DNA of 9,577 bases from Bauldia sp. (lineage in GTDB: Bacteria > Pseudomonadota > Alphaproteobacteria > Rhizobiales > Kaistiaceae), in assembly GCA_020442095.1 (NCBI GenBank), contig JAGRKY010000036.1, positions 1-9,577 of the forward strand. Reading direction: 5' to 3'. Shown here one piece after another: positions 1-6,088 of the stretch (position 1 is the stretch's first letter; every line of letters begins with the position of its first letter). The position numbers and the translations under genes are program-made. Under the pieces are notes generated by a model. It saw only the letters and a program-made list of their open reading frames with translations, was not told where the DNA came from and searched no databases.

Positions 1-733
1 CGAGGCGATCGTCCAGTCGGCGCTCCTCTCCGCGACCCGAGCCGAGGAGCTCGGCCTCGGCCGCGACCGCATCATCCTCTCGGCCAAGGTCAGCCAGGTC
101 CAGGACCTGATCGCCGTCTATGCCGAGCTTGCCCGGCGCAGCGACCACGCTCTCCACCTCGGCCTCACCGAGGCGGGCATGGGCTCGAAGGGGATCGTCG
201 CCTCGTCCGCCGCGCTCGCCATCCTGCTCGAGCAGGGGATCGGCGACACCATCCGCATCTCGCTGACGCCGGAGCCCGGCGGCGACCGCACCCGCGAGGT
301 GGTGGTCGCCCAGGAGCTGCTCCAGACCATGGGCTTCCGCGCCTTCCTGCCGGTGGTCGCCGCCTGCCCGGGCTGCGGCCGCACCACCTCCACCGTCTTC
401 CAGGAGCTCGCCCGCCGCATCGAGGATGATCTCCGCACCAACATGCCGGTCTGGCGCGACAAGTATCCCGGCGTCGAGGCGCTGCAGGTCGCGGTGATGG
501 GCTGCATCGTCAACGGCCCCGGCGAATCGAAGCATGCCGATATCGGCATCTCGCTCCCCGGCACCGGCGAGCAGCCGGCGGCGCCCGTCTTCATCGACGG
601 CAGGAAGGCGGCGACGCTGCGCGGGGCCAACATCGCCGACGAGTTCCAGAAGATGGTCGAAGATTATATCGACCGCCGCTTCGGCCAGGGGGCGGGCCAG
701 GATTCCGCCGCCACGGTCGACGCCGCCGAATAG
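1..733 (+). CDS. ispG: 4-hydroxy-3-methylbut-2-enyl diphosphate synthase (IspG/GcpE), 3' part
   Basis: IspG reduces methylerythritol cyclodiphosphate to HMBPP in the cytoplasmic MEP isoprenoid pathway, using a 4Fe-4S cluster. The reading frame is open from base 2 and encodes the last 243 residues; the family is usually about 370-430 residues, so the N-terminal TIM-barrel part lies outside the window. The cluster ligands are visible: CPGC (Cys codons at 365 and 374), then GCIVNGPGE, with the third Cys at 503 and the conserved Glu seven residues later. This is the E. coli Cys-Cys-Cys-Glu arrangement. The C-terminal stretch with PVFIDGRK is also typical. The stop lies six bases from the stop of the convergent DUF2231 gene, with no terminator-like hairpin between them. 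Identification is near certain. Confidence 0.97.
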   Translation, partial: EAIVQSALLSATRAEELGLGRDRIILSAKVSQVQDLIAVYAELARRSDHALHLGLTEAGMGSKGIVASSAALAILLEQGIGDTIRISLTPEPGGDRTREVVVAQELLQTMGFRAFLPVVAACPGCGRTTSTVFQELARRIEDDLRTNMPVWRDKYPGVEALQVAVMGCIVNGPGESKHADIGISLPGTGEQPAAPVFIDGRKAATLRGANIADEFQKMVEDYIDRRFGQGAGQDSAATVDAAE

Positions 734-739
734 CGCCGC

Positions 740-1204
740 CTATCCCGCCGCCGCGTGGGCGACGTTGACGCCCAGGTCGTAGACCAGCTGGCCGCCGTAA
801 TAGGCGACGACGATGACGAGCAGCGCACCGACGATCTCGATCGCGACGGCGGCGCCCTCGACGCCGCGGCTCATCTGCCGGTCGCGCCACCAGATGAAGG
901 CCCTGATCAGCGCCCAGGCCGCGAAGGCGATCGCCGCCGTCGAGCCGAGGCCCTCATGGATCTCGGCGATCTCGTCATGGAAGCCGGCAGCCTCCGCCGC
1001 CTCGAGCGCCATGTCGCCGAATATCATCGTCGCGATCGCCGATATCCCGGCAAGCACCGCGAGCCCGGCCGAGACGTTGCCGGCGGGCGAACGGCCGGTG
1101 ATGCATGCGCCACGCAGCCAGGCGACGAGATCGAAACCGGCGAGCGTCAGGAAGAAGACGATCGGAAAATGCACAAGCATCGGGTGGATATGCTCGAGGG
1201 CCAT
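740..1204 (-). CDS. DUF2231-type four-helix membrane protein
   Basis: A 154-residue inner-membrane protein of unknown function. It starts with the DUF2231 hallmark HIHPMLVHFP (residues 5-14), has about four hydrophobic helices (roughly 10-31, 44-63, 87-106 and 118-138) and ends with the family's YYGGQLVYDLG pattern (135-145). His5, His7, His12, His76 and His83 lie near predicted membrane edges; heme or metal binding has been suspected for such proteins but nothing here proves it. Two adjacent ATGs exist (1207 and 1204). AAAGGA lies 4 bases before the first and 7 before the second, so I chose 1204. A longer in-frame extension to 1705 runs through the divergent ABM gene and is not believable. 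The gene is convergent with ispG and divergent from the ABM-like gene. Confidence 0.85.
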   Translation of the reverse strand: MALEHIHPMLVHFPIVFFLTLAGFDLVAWLRGACITGRSPAGNVSAGLAVLAGISAIATMIFGDMALEAAEAAGFHDEIAEIHEGLGSTAAIAFAAWALIRAFIWWRDRQMSRGVEGAAVAIEIVGALLVIVVAYYGGQLVYDLGVNVAHAAAG

Positions 1205-1367
1205 CATCGCGTCCTTTGATGAGCGACTGGCCGGACGGCCACTCGCGGGGGAGGACACAATCGATGGGGGACTCGCGCTGACAGCCGCCTGACAGGGCCG
1301 CCCTGGCGGGTGCGACATAGACACCGGTGGCGACGGCGGCCGCCCGGTTGAGGTCCCCTTCCCGCGA

Positions 1368-1396
1368 TTGTCGCGCTGCCGGAAGGCGACTAGCTT
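1368..1396 (+). promoter_or_regulatory. Possible sigma-70 promoter for the ABM-like gene
   Basis: TTGTCG (1368-1373), a 17-base spacer and TAGCTT (1391-1396) lie 45 bases before the ABM-like start codon. The -35 matches the consensus at four positions, the -10 only at three. The 234-base divergent region it sits in also holds two short hairpins (1228-1241 and 1293-1305) whose role I cannot tell. Confidence 0.3.
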
Positions 1397-1441
1397 TGCC
1401 CCGCCACTCGACTGGCAGAAGGAAGAACGGGAGGAATTGCC

Positions 1442-1732
1442 ATGTATGCGCGACTTCTGACCTTCAATATCGGACCCGGCGGACGCGACCTCGCCACCGG
1501 CATGGCCGACGAGGCCTATGCCATGGTGAAGGCGATGGGCGGCTTCATCAGCGCCACCTATCTCGTCATCGACGAGACGGCGGGCGACTATGGCTCGCTG
1601 ACCGTGTGGAACAGCCATGCCGACGCCGACGCGGCGGCCGACGTCCTTCGCCCCTGGATGATGGAAAAGGCGGGCGACAGGCTGACCGCGCCGCCGGCCA
1701 TCCACACCTGCGAGATCTACCAGCCGAAGTGA
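1442..1732 (+). CDS. Small ABM-like (dimeric alpha/beta-barrel) protein
   Basis: A 96-residue soluble protein with the pattern of the antibiotic-biosynthesis-monooxygenase (ABM) / dimeric alpha-beta barrel superfamily. It has a first strand (YARLLTFNI), a helix (about residues 19-32), a second strand carrying SATYLVIDE, a strand with the conserved GSLTVWNS turn (about 59-66), a second helix, and a closing strand ending HTCEIYQP. Such proteins dimerise and include monooxygenases, heme-degrading enzymes and many of unknown role. No catalytic residue identifies the substrate here, so I assign only the fold. The start is well supported: GGGAGG ends seven bases before the ATG. A terminator-like hairpin follows the stop by eight bases, suggesting a single-gene unit. 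Confidence 0.75.
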   Translation: MYARLLTFNIGPGGRDLATGMADEAYAMVKAMGGFISATYLVIDETAGDYGSLTVWNSHADADAAADVLRPWMMEKAGDRLTAPPAIHTCEIYQPK

Positions 1733-1740
1733 GGCTGCCG

Positions 1741-1764
1741 CCCGCGCGTCCGTCGGCGCGCGGG
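1741..1764. terminator. GC-rich hairpin between convergent genes
   Basis: A perfect 8-bp stem (CCCGCGCG / CGCGCGGG) with an 8-base loop lies in the 51 bases between the stop codons of the ABM-like gene and the convergent small gene. There is no T-run on either side, so it is at most a weak, factor-assisted terminator. Confidence 0.4.
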
Positions 1765-1783
1765 GCCGTCACGCCGGTCCGGC

Positions 1784-1918
1784 TCAGGCGCCCTGCGTCT
1801 GGGCCGACACCATCGCCGCAGCCGCCGCGACCGAGGCGATGCCGATCGGCCGGTAGCGGCCAAGCAGGTCCACCCGCGGCTCGCGCTTGAAGGTCTTGCT
1901 CTTCGTCGTGGTCATCAT
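1784..1918 (-). CDS. 44-residue basic hypothetical protein
   Basis: A very small gene. The protein opens with a Lys/Arg-rich segment (TKSKTFKREPR, residues 5-15), continues DLLGRYRPIGI and ends with a short Ala-rich hydrophobic stretch (about 29-40). It could be a short amphipathic or membrane-touching peptide; there is no signal peptidase site. I do not recognise a characterised family, though the RxPRVDLLGRYRPIGI core looks like a conserved motif rather than random coding. Start choice: GAGAGGAG ends nine bases before the first of two adjacent ATGs (1918, 1915). An in-frame ORF reaches upstream to 1990, but the ribosome site and basic N-terminus favour 1918. The gene diverges from the DUF6790-like gene and is convergent with the ABM-like gene. 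Function unknown. Confidence 0.6.
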   Translation of the reverse strand: MMTTTKSKTFKREPRVDLLGRYRPIGIASVAAAAAMVSAQTQGA

Positions 1919-2111
1919 GGGTCCGTGCTCCTCTCCGTTCGACGAGAGCAGACTGGCGGGCCCGCGCTGAATGCGCACCGAACCCGCCATTCACCGGGCG
2001 TTCATCCCGCCGGCCGGCAATCAGGAAACCCGGCGTTAGCCTTCTCCTGCGACTGTCGCCGCGCATGCGCACCGGCGCAGGCGATGCAATTCGCGCACCG
2101 ACAGGAGGCCA

Positions 2112-2639
2112 ATGGTGAACAGCTGGATCGGATTCATCCTCGGCAATTTCACGCTGACCTTCCTCGTCATCGGCCTCGTCTTCTCGGCCGTCGCCATCGC
2201 CCTCGCCCACAAGCCGGTCACCGCCCCGGTCGTCGTCGAGAAGCTGTTCAAGTGGTTCCTCTTCTTCTCGATCGGCGCGAGCTACCTCTACAACGCGGTG
2301 ATGCACACCGTCTTCGCCGAGATGTCGGCGGGCTTCATCGGCTGGGCCAACAGCCCGTTCCAGTACGAGGTCGGCTTCGCCAGCCTCGGCTTCGCCGCGG
2401 TCGGCTTCCTCGCCGCCTTCCGCGGCTTCGACATGCGGCTCGCCGCGATCCTCGGGCCCGCGCTGTTTCTCTGGGGCGCGGCCGGCGGCCACATCTACCA
2501 GATGATCACCGCCCACAATTTCGCCCCCGGCAATGCCGGCATCATCTTCTGGACCGACGTCCTCCTCCCCATCGTCGGCTTCGCCTTCCTCTGGCTGCAA
2601 CGCCGCTACCAGCGCGAGGGCCTCTCCCCCGCGCCCTGA
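2112..2639 (+). CDS. DUF6790-like multi-helix membrane protein
   Basis: A 175-residue integral membrane protein of unknown function. Hydrophobic helices lie at roughly residues 8-30, 45-66, 86-104, 108-127 and 141-162. The loop GWANSPFQYEVG (77-88) and the polar intramembrane segment GGHIYQM (125-131) resemble the DUF6790 family. His65, His127 and His135 sit at helix edges and might bind a cofactor, but that is speculation. The start is decided by AGGAGG ending four bases before the ATG. It stands alone: a divergent small gene lies to the left and a convergent VOC gene to the right. The family name comes from recalled sequence patterns, not a search. Confidence 0.75.
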   Translation: MVNSWIGFILGNFTLTFLVIGLVFSAVAIALAHKPVTAPVVVEKLFKWFLFFSIGASYLYNAVMHTVFAEMSAGFIGWANSPFQYEVGFASLGFAAVGFLAAFRGFDMRLAAILGPALFLWGAAGGHIYQMITAHNFAPGNAGIIFWTDVLLPIVGFAFLWLQRRYQREGLSPAP

Positions 2640-2726
2640 CCAAGAGGCGAGGCGAGAGCGCAGCGAACGACCGGGAAGACAACAAGAGGCGAGGACGGCC
2701 GGAGGCCGGACAGGGAATGAAAACAA
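2640..2726. repeat. Purine-rich intergenic segment with two imperfect repeat units
   Basis: The 105 bases between the DUF6790-like stop and the VOC gene hold CAAGAGGCGAG twice (2641 and 2683), each followed by a short GC-rich self-complementary tract (GACGGCCGGAGGCCGGAC is the clearer one). It looks like a degenerate copy of a dispersed intergenic element rather than coding sequence. Confidence 0.45.
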
Positions 2727-2751
2727 TAAGTAGGCGCGAAGCGCCTACTTA
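2727..2751 (-). terminator. Rho-independent terminator of the VOC gene
   Basis: A perfect 11-bp stem (TAAGTAGGCGC / GCGCCTACTTA) with a 3-base loop is followed, reading on the minus strand, by TTGTTTTCATT, a T-rich run. The stem contains the stop codon (2747-2745) and the last lysine codon of the VOC gene. No T-run follows in the plus direction, so it should mainly stop minus-strand transcription. Confidence 0.7.
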
Positions 2752-3137
2752 AACCGCCCCTGCCGCTTGAGGATCTCGATCCTGTAGCCGTCCGGGTCCT
2801 GGATGAAGAAGAAGCGCGCCGCCAGCCCCTCGACCGCGAGTTCCTTGATCGGCGTCGGCTTCAGCCCGTGGCGCTGGCAGCGGAAATAGTGCTCGTCGAG
2901 ATTGTCGACGACGAAGGCGATATGGCCGTAGCCGTCGCCGAGGTCGTAGGGCGTCTCGCGGCCCTTGTTGATCGTCAGCTCGACCTCGAAATCCGCCTCG
3001 TCGTTCCGGAGATAGACCAGCGTGAAATTGTCGAAATCGAAGCGGTCGGCGACCGCGAGCCCCAGCGCCTTGCCGTAGAAGTCGACCGAGGCCGCCTCGT
3101 CCCGCACCCGCACCATCATGTGGATCGCCTTGGCCAT
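2745..3137 (-). CDS. Glyoxalase I-like VOC-family metalloenzyme (GloA type)
   Basis: A 130-residue protein of the vicinal-oxygen-chelate superfamily, with two beta-alpha-beta-beta-beta modules in the arrangement of lactoylglutathione lyase, which isomerises the methylglyoxal-glutathione hemithioacetal. The metal ligands of bacterial nickel-type GloA are all present at almost identical positions: His6 (AIHMMVRV), Glu53 (EVELTIN), His72 (GHIAFVVDN) and Glu121 (GYRIEIL). Length also matches E. coli GloA (135 residues). Start: GGAGG lies about six bases before the ATG at 3137; the longer in-frame extension to 3227 lacks support. It differs from E. coli GloA enough elsewhere that a related lyase or isomerase remains possible, so I leave the symbol empty. 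Monocistronic, with its own terminator. Confidence 0.88.
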   Translation of the reverse strand: MAKAIHMMVRVRDEAASVDFYGKALGLAVADRFDFDNFTLVYLRNDEADFEVELTINKGRETPYDLGDGYGHIAFVVDNLDEHYFRCQRHGLKPTPIKELAVEGLAARFFFIQDPDGYRIEILKRQGRFK

Positions 3138-3250
3138 CGCCGCCTCCGTTCGCGCGTCCATCCAAACGGCGGCGAGTGTCCCCCGCCCGCCTGGCCATGG
3201 CAACCCGCGCGTCGCGCGTTGCAGCACCCCCGCCCCATCCTCAACCGCTC

Positions 3251-3270
3251 ATCCCCGCGCAAGCGGGGAT
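3251..3270. repeat. Short palindromic repeat (ATCCCCGC-GCAA-GCGGGGAT)
   Basis: An 8-bp perfect stem around a GCAA loop, followed by CCAGCCCGG. This is the form of dispersed extragenic palindromes seen in many alphaproteobacterial genomes. It is the leftmost of several such elements in the 583-base gene-free stretch 3138-3720. Confidence 0.6.
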
Positions 3271-3286
3271 CCAGCCCGGCCACCGA

Positions 3287-3442
3287 CCAACCTCCCCCTT
3301 GAGGGGAGGTCGAAATGCGAAGCTGCCGCAGGCGGCGCACGCATTTCGGGAGGGGGTCCGTCACCGTCGAAGGGAGTTACCCCCTCCCGAAGCCGCCACG
3401 CTCCGCGCGCCGCCTTCGACCTCCCCTCAAGGGGGAGGTTGG
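3287..3442. repeat. 156-base nested inverted repeat (extragenic palindrome)
   Basis: The outer arms are a perfect 28-bp inverted repeat (3287-3314 and 3415-3442; key core CCTCCCCCTTGAGGGGAGG). Each arm is itself a small hairpin. Inside lies a second perfect inverted repeat of 13 bp (3345-3357 and 3379-3391; TTCGGGAGGGGGT) around a 21-base loop. The structure is non-coding in all frames as far as I can judge. It looks like a composite of two head-to-head copies of a short extragenic repeat; a further copy of the arm core occurs at 7321-7344. Confidence 0.75.
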
Positions 3443-3490
3443 GCGCCGAGCCTATCCCCTACCCCTACCCCGCCATCCTGAGAGCCTGCT

Positions 3491-3610
3491 CTCGGGCTTG
3501 ACCCGAGGGTCCGCCGGCGATCCATGCCATGACGGCAGGATGCTCGCGCGCGTGATGGTCCCCGTCCACGGAAAGGCCAAGGCATGGATGCCCGGGTCAA
3601 GCCCGGGCAT
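3491..3610. repeat. Pair of inverted CGGGCTTGACCCG palindromic elements
   Basis: Copy one is a 6-bp stem, CTCGGG/CCCGAG with loop CTTGA (3491-3507). Copy two is a 9-bp stem, ATGCCCGGG/CCCGGGCAT with loop TCAAG (3588-3610). They face each other, and the flanking ATCCATGCC (3520-3528) is perfectly complementary to GGCATGGAT (3581-3589), so the pair can form one larger fold. The remainder of the gap to 3720 shows nothing I can identify. Confidence 0.65.
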
Positions 3611-3720
3611 GACGGTTGAGGGGTAAGACCGGGGTGGCCCCTTGCTGCAATCGGTTTTGGCACCGTCCATGCCGGCAGTGCGGTCCCATCGTCACGCTCC
3701 TGCCTGAAACGCCCCGCGCC

Positions 3721-4359
3721 CTACCCGTCCGCCAGGTAGCCCCGCTCGACCGACAGGTCGATCAGCCGCTCGACCAGCGCGTGGAGATCGGCCGAGCCGT
3801 CGGCGACGACCCGCATCCGCGTCCGCACCTGTGAGGCGCGGACCCCGTGCTTCCGCCAGCCGACGCCTTCGGAGAAGACGTTGAGCAGGAAGGGCTGCAG
3901 CCGGTCCATCGTCCGGGCGAAATGCGCGTCGGCGCTCTCGTGCGCCTCGAACTCGTCCCACAGCGCGCGAAGCTCCGCCCCCTGCCCGCCGGGCAGCAGG
4001 CCGAAGATGCGGTCGGCCGCCGCCCGCTCCGCGATCTCCTGCGCCGCATGCACCTCCGGCGACGAATAGAGGAAGGTATCGCCGGCGTCGATCTCGACGA
4101 GGTCGTGGACGAGCAGCATCCTGACCGCCCGCATCACGTCGACCGTCTCGCCGGCGAAACCGGACAGCACCACCGCCATCATCGCGATGTGCCAGGTATG
4201 CTCGGCGTCGGTCTCGTTGCGGTCCCCCCCAATCACCGGCGACTGCCGGACGATCCCCTTCAGCCGGTCGACCTCGATGATGAAGCGAACCTGCTCCGCA
4301 AGCCCCGCCCCGCCGGTCTCGGCGATCAGGGTGAGGATGGAGTCGTGGTCGGAAGGCAT
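3721..4359 (-). CDS. HD-domain phosphohydrolase (YfbR/HDDC2-like)
   Basis: A 212-residue soluble protein with a complete HD metal site: His54 (in EHTWHIA), the His85-Asp86 doublet (LLVHDLVEIDAGD) and a later Asp152 (RTMDRLQP), spaced as in the HD_3 group that includes the 5'-deoxynucleotidase YfbR and human HDDC2. Family members use divalent metal to remove the phosphate from (deoxy)nucleoside monophosphates; the exact substrate here is inferred. Glu89, Asp91 and Asp94 follow in the conserved acidic loop. The ATG at 4359 has no clear Shine-Dalgarno sequence, and I see no better start. G+C-rich codon use matches the resident genome. It lies 149 bases downstream of the AvcD-type gene on the same strand, an intriguing pairing of two nucleotide-metabolism enzymes, but the codon-use difference argues against shared ancestry. 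Confidence 0.85.
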   Translation of the reverse strand: MPSDHDSILTLIAETGGAGLAEQVRFIIEVDRLKGIVRQSPVIGGDRNETDAEHTWHIAMMAVVLSGFAGETVDVMRAVRMLLVHDLVEIDAGDTFLYSSPEVHAAQEIAERAAADRIFGLLPGGQGAELRALWDEFEAHESADAHFARTMDRLQPFLLNVFSEGVGWRKHGVRASQVRTRMRVVADGSADLHALVERLIDLSVERGYLADG

Positions 4360-4489
4360 GAACCGATGTGCATCATCGGGGCGCCAGTGGCAAGGATAGG
4401 CTACCGACGCCGCAAAGCGTATTGATCAACGCCGAAGAAGTGAGCCAATCGCAATCCCGATGCCTTCTGTCTCGATCACAGCACTGTCA

Positions 4490-4515
4490 CGAGTGATGCT
4501 GATCCCCATCACTCG
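4490..4515 (-). terminator. Hairpin spanning the stop codon of the AvcD-type gene
   Basis: A perfect 9-bp stem (CGAGTGATG / CATCACTCG) with an 8-base loop covers the TGA at 4511-4509. There is no T-run downstream on the minus strand, so termination is uncertain; it may instead stabilise the 3' end of the message. Confidence 0.35.
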
Positions 4516-6029
4516 ATCAGCGCCGAAACATCATCACCTGCCGACCGCCTAAAAATTTCAAGCAAATCTCGGACAACTATTGATTCTAATTGCGTATATA
4601 CTGGGATTCTAAGATCAATCACCGGCTGTGGAGGGTCACTAATGTACGGTCGAAATTCGCCTTCGGAATTCTTACGCTTCCCCCTTGGAAACATATCTCT
4701 ATATCTTCTCGGCGCTATTCCGTAAAAATGCTCAAAAACAACGGATGGATAGTGTTCGTATTTTCCTCTATCCGTACCCTCAACTGTAATCGAATCGCTG
4801 TGCAGATCAAAAGCTAGGCTTTTCGGATATGGCTCCAAAAATACAACCCTAGCAATTCCCGCGGCGACAATATGTTTCGCACATACATGACAGGGGAAAG
4901 TCGTCGTAAATAAAATTCCGCCCTGCGTAGGCCTCCCTAAACGGGCCGCGTCGCTAATTGCCGACATTTCTGCGTGAACCACACGACCGTACTCAATCGC
5001 ATCCATTAGCTGAGAATCAGCAAGTCTCTTGTCCTTAAACATTTCATCGACATTTGCTTTTGGTCTTATGATCGTAATTATCTCACGCAAAATTTCTTTT
5101 TTTCTTTGGAAATTCGCATCTAGATTCCGCTTGTAATCTCTATCATCAATGTCTTCATCAGACCAATATGTGCCGCCGCCTGCTTTTGGTACTTCATTGC
5201 ATCCAAGCGAAATGATCTCGCCCTTCCTCGAAAATAACGCAGCACCAACCTGGCGAGATAAATCTAAAGACCTAAGCGCAGAAGAGCGCGCACTTAACAT
5301 TCCATATTCAATTTTTGTCGGAGATATTGAATTCGATCCAAATAACAATTCGCAAAATCTGTTCACCTGTTCTGCAACAGAAGGCTTTGGAATATCGGAA
5401 TTGATTATTAAATCGGCGTCATGAAACGTCTTCTCGATGCTTTGCCCGAACAAAGATCCAATCTCATTATGATCCTGCTGGACTATGTCCTCGGAGTTTG
5501 GGCGGTAACTATCAATATCGCTACTGTTGTCGCTATGCGCGAAAAGCCGAGCTAAAAAGTCGATTCTGGCGCTTCGCCGAGAATAAATGGATATCTGAAA
5601 GAATAAACGGCCATAGACTTGACGCAATAGTTCTATTTCTTCTTTTCTCTTAAATTGTTGAAGTATATAAACTTTTTTTTGATACAAATCGTCTTTATTT
5701 TGGGTTCGATTTCGCCGTTGCAATATTCTGTAAATTGCAGTCTTAGCTAAGAAGGAATTGTCGCCAAAGTGCTCACGTAACTGTTTTCCGTAGGAAATGT
5801 GAGATTTATAGCGATCAAAAAGAGGCGTGGAGCGCAGTTGTTTTTTTGGCGCAATTACCCTCGACAGAGCTTGGAATATTTTTGTGACTTTAATTACTTC
5901 GACAACGTATCCTCGCTGCTCAAAATAGTTTTTGAACAGCGGGACAGTGGCCTCTATGTCCGCCCCGATAGGCGCGACCAGCCCAAGCACGAGCTCTGGA
6001 TAGGGAAGCCTGGGAAGAACCTCAGCCAT
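4509..6029 (-). CDS. avcD: Anti-phage dCTP deaminase, AvcD type (P-loop kinase-like + deaminase fusion)
   Basis: A 506-residue fusion enzyme. Residues about 12-230 form a P-loop/kinase-like domain (GLVAPIGADIE at 16-26, then RKEEIELLRQVYG and an ISIYSRRSAR segment near 146-155). The phosphate loop lacks the classical GK[ST], as I recall for this family. Residues about 240-440 are a zinc-dependent deoxycytidylate deaminase: LRSLDLSRQVGAAL (253-266), NEVPKAGGGTYW (278-289), catalytic HAE (His352-Glu354) and PCHVC (Cys380, Cys383). Published members deaminate dCTP and dCMP during infection, draining the cytosine deoxynucleotide pool. Start: ATG at 6029 lacks a close ribosome site; GTG at 6038 has AAAGG four bases before it and is a real alternative. 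A TTG at 6104 would run into the divergent gene. Codon use and G+C (20% in one line, 62% in the deaminase core) differ sharply from the neighbours, suggesting transfer. Confidence 0.88.
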   Translation of the reverse strand: MAEVLPRLPYPELVLGLVAPIGADIEATVPLFKNYFEQRGYVVEVIKVTKIFQALSRVIAPKKQLRSTPLFDRYKSHISYGKQLREHFGDNSFLAKTAIYRILQRRNRTQNKDDLYQKKVYILQQFKRKEEIELLRQVYGRLFFQISIYSRRSARIDFLARLFAHSDNSSDIDSYRPNSEDIVQQDHNEIGSLFGQSIEKTFHDADLIINSDIPKPSVAEQVNRFCELLFGSNSISPTKIEYGMLSARSSALRSLDLSRQVGAALFSRKGEIISLGCNEVPKAGGGTYWSDEDIDDRDYKRNLDANFQRKKEILREIITIIRPKANVDEMFKDKRLADSQLMDAIEYGRVVHAEMSAISDAARLGRPTQGGILFTTTFPCHVCAKHIVAAGIARVVFLEPYPKSLAFDLHSDSITVEGTDRGKYEHYPSVVFEHFYGIAPRRYRDMFPRGKRKNSEGEFRPYISDPPQPVIDLRIPVYTQLESIVVRDLLEIFRRSAGDDVSALIE

Positions 6030-6033
6030 GGGA

Positions 6034-6060
6034 TTCACTAGGCCTTTACCTAATGATAAT
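6034..6060 (+). promoter_or_regulatory. Possible promoter for the divergent 59-residue gene
   Basis: GATAAT (6055-6060) is a good -10 match, 29 bases before the ATG at 6089. The best upstream partner is TTCACT (6034-6039), with a short 15-base spacer. On the opposite strand TATCAT, in the same AT-rich patch, could be a -10 for the AvcD-type gene, so the two promoters would overlap and interfere. Both assignments are weak. Confidence 0.3.
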
Positions 6061-6088
6061 ATTGATTCGGTTGCAGGGGAGAAGCGAG

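Noticed and set aside
1205..1705. N-terminal extension of the DUF2231 protein up to 1705
   Set aside because: It overlaps the whole 5' half of the divergent ABM-like gene, and the family begins at the HIHP motif just after 1204.
1566..2726. Long minus-strand open frame (386 codons) across 1566-2726
   Set aside because: It is antisense to the ABM-like and DUF6790-like genes, which have ribosome sites and recognisable folds. The product is low-complexity Arg/Glu/Asp-rich, typical of a GC-rich shadow frame.
3241..3620. CRISPR array
   Set aside because: The repeats are inverted pairs of different families, not regularly spaced direct repeats, and there is no cas gene.
3138..3720. Several short open frames in the 583-base gap
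   Set aside because: They run through palindromic repeats, have no ribosome sites and give repeat-derived low-complexity peptides.
4360..4508. tRNA or attachment site at the left island edge
   Set aside because: No cloverleaf-like or TTCGA-type T-loop sequence and no matching direct repeat at the right edge were found by eye.
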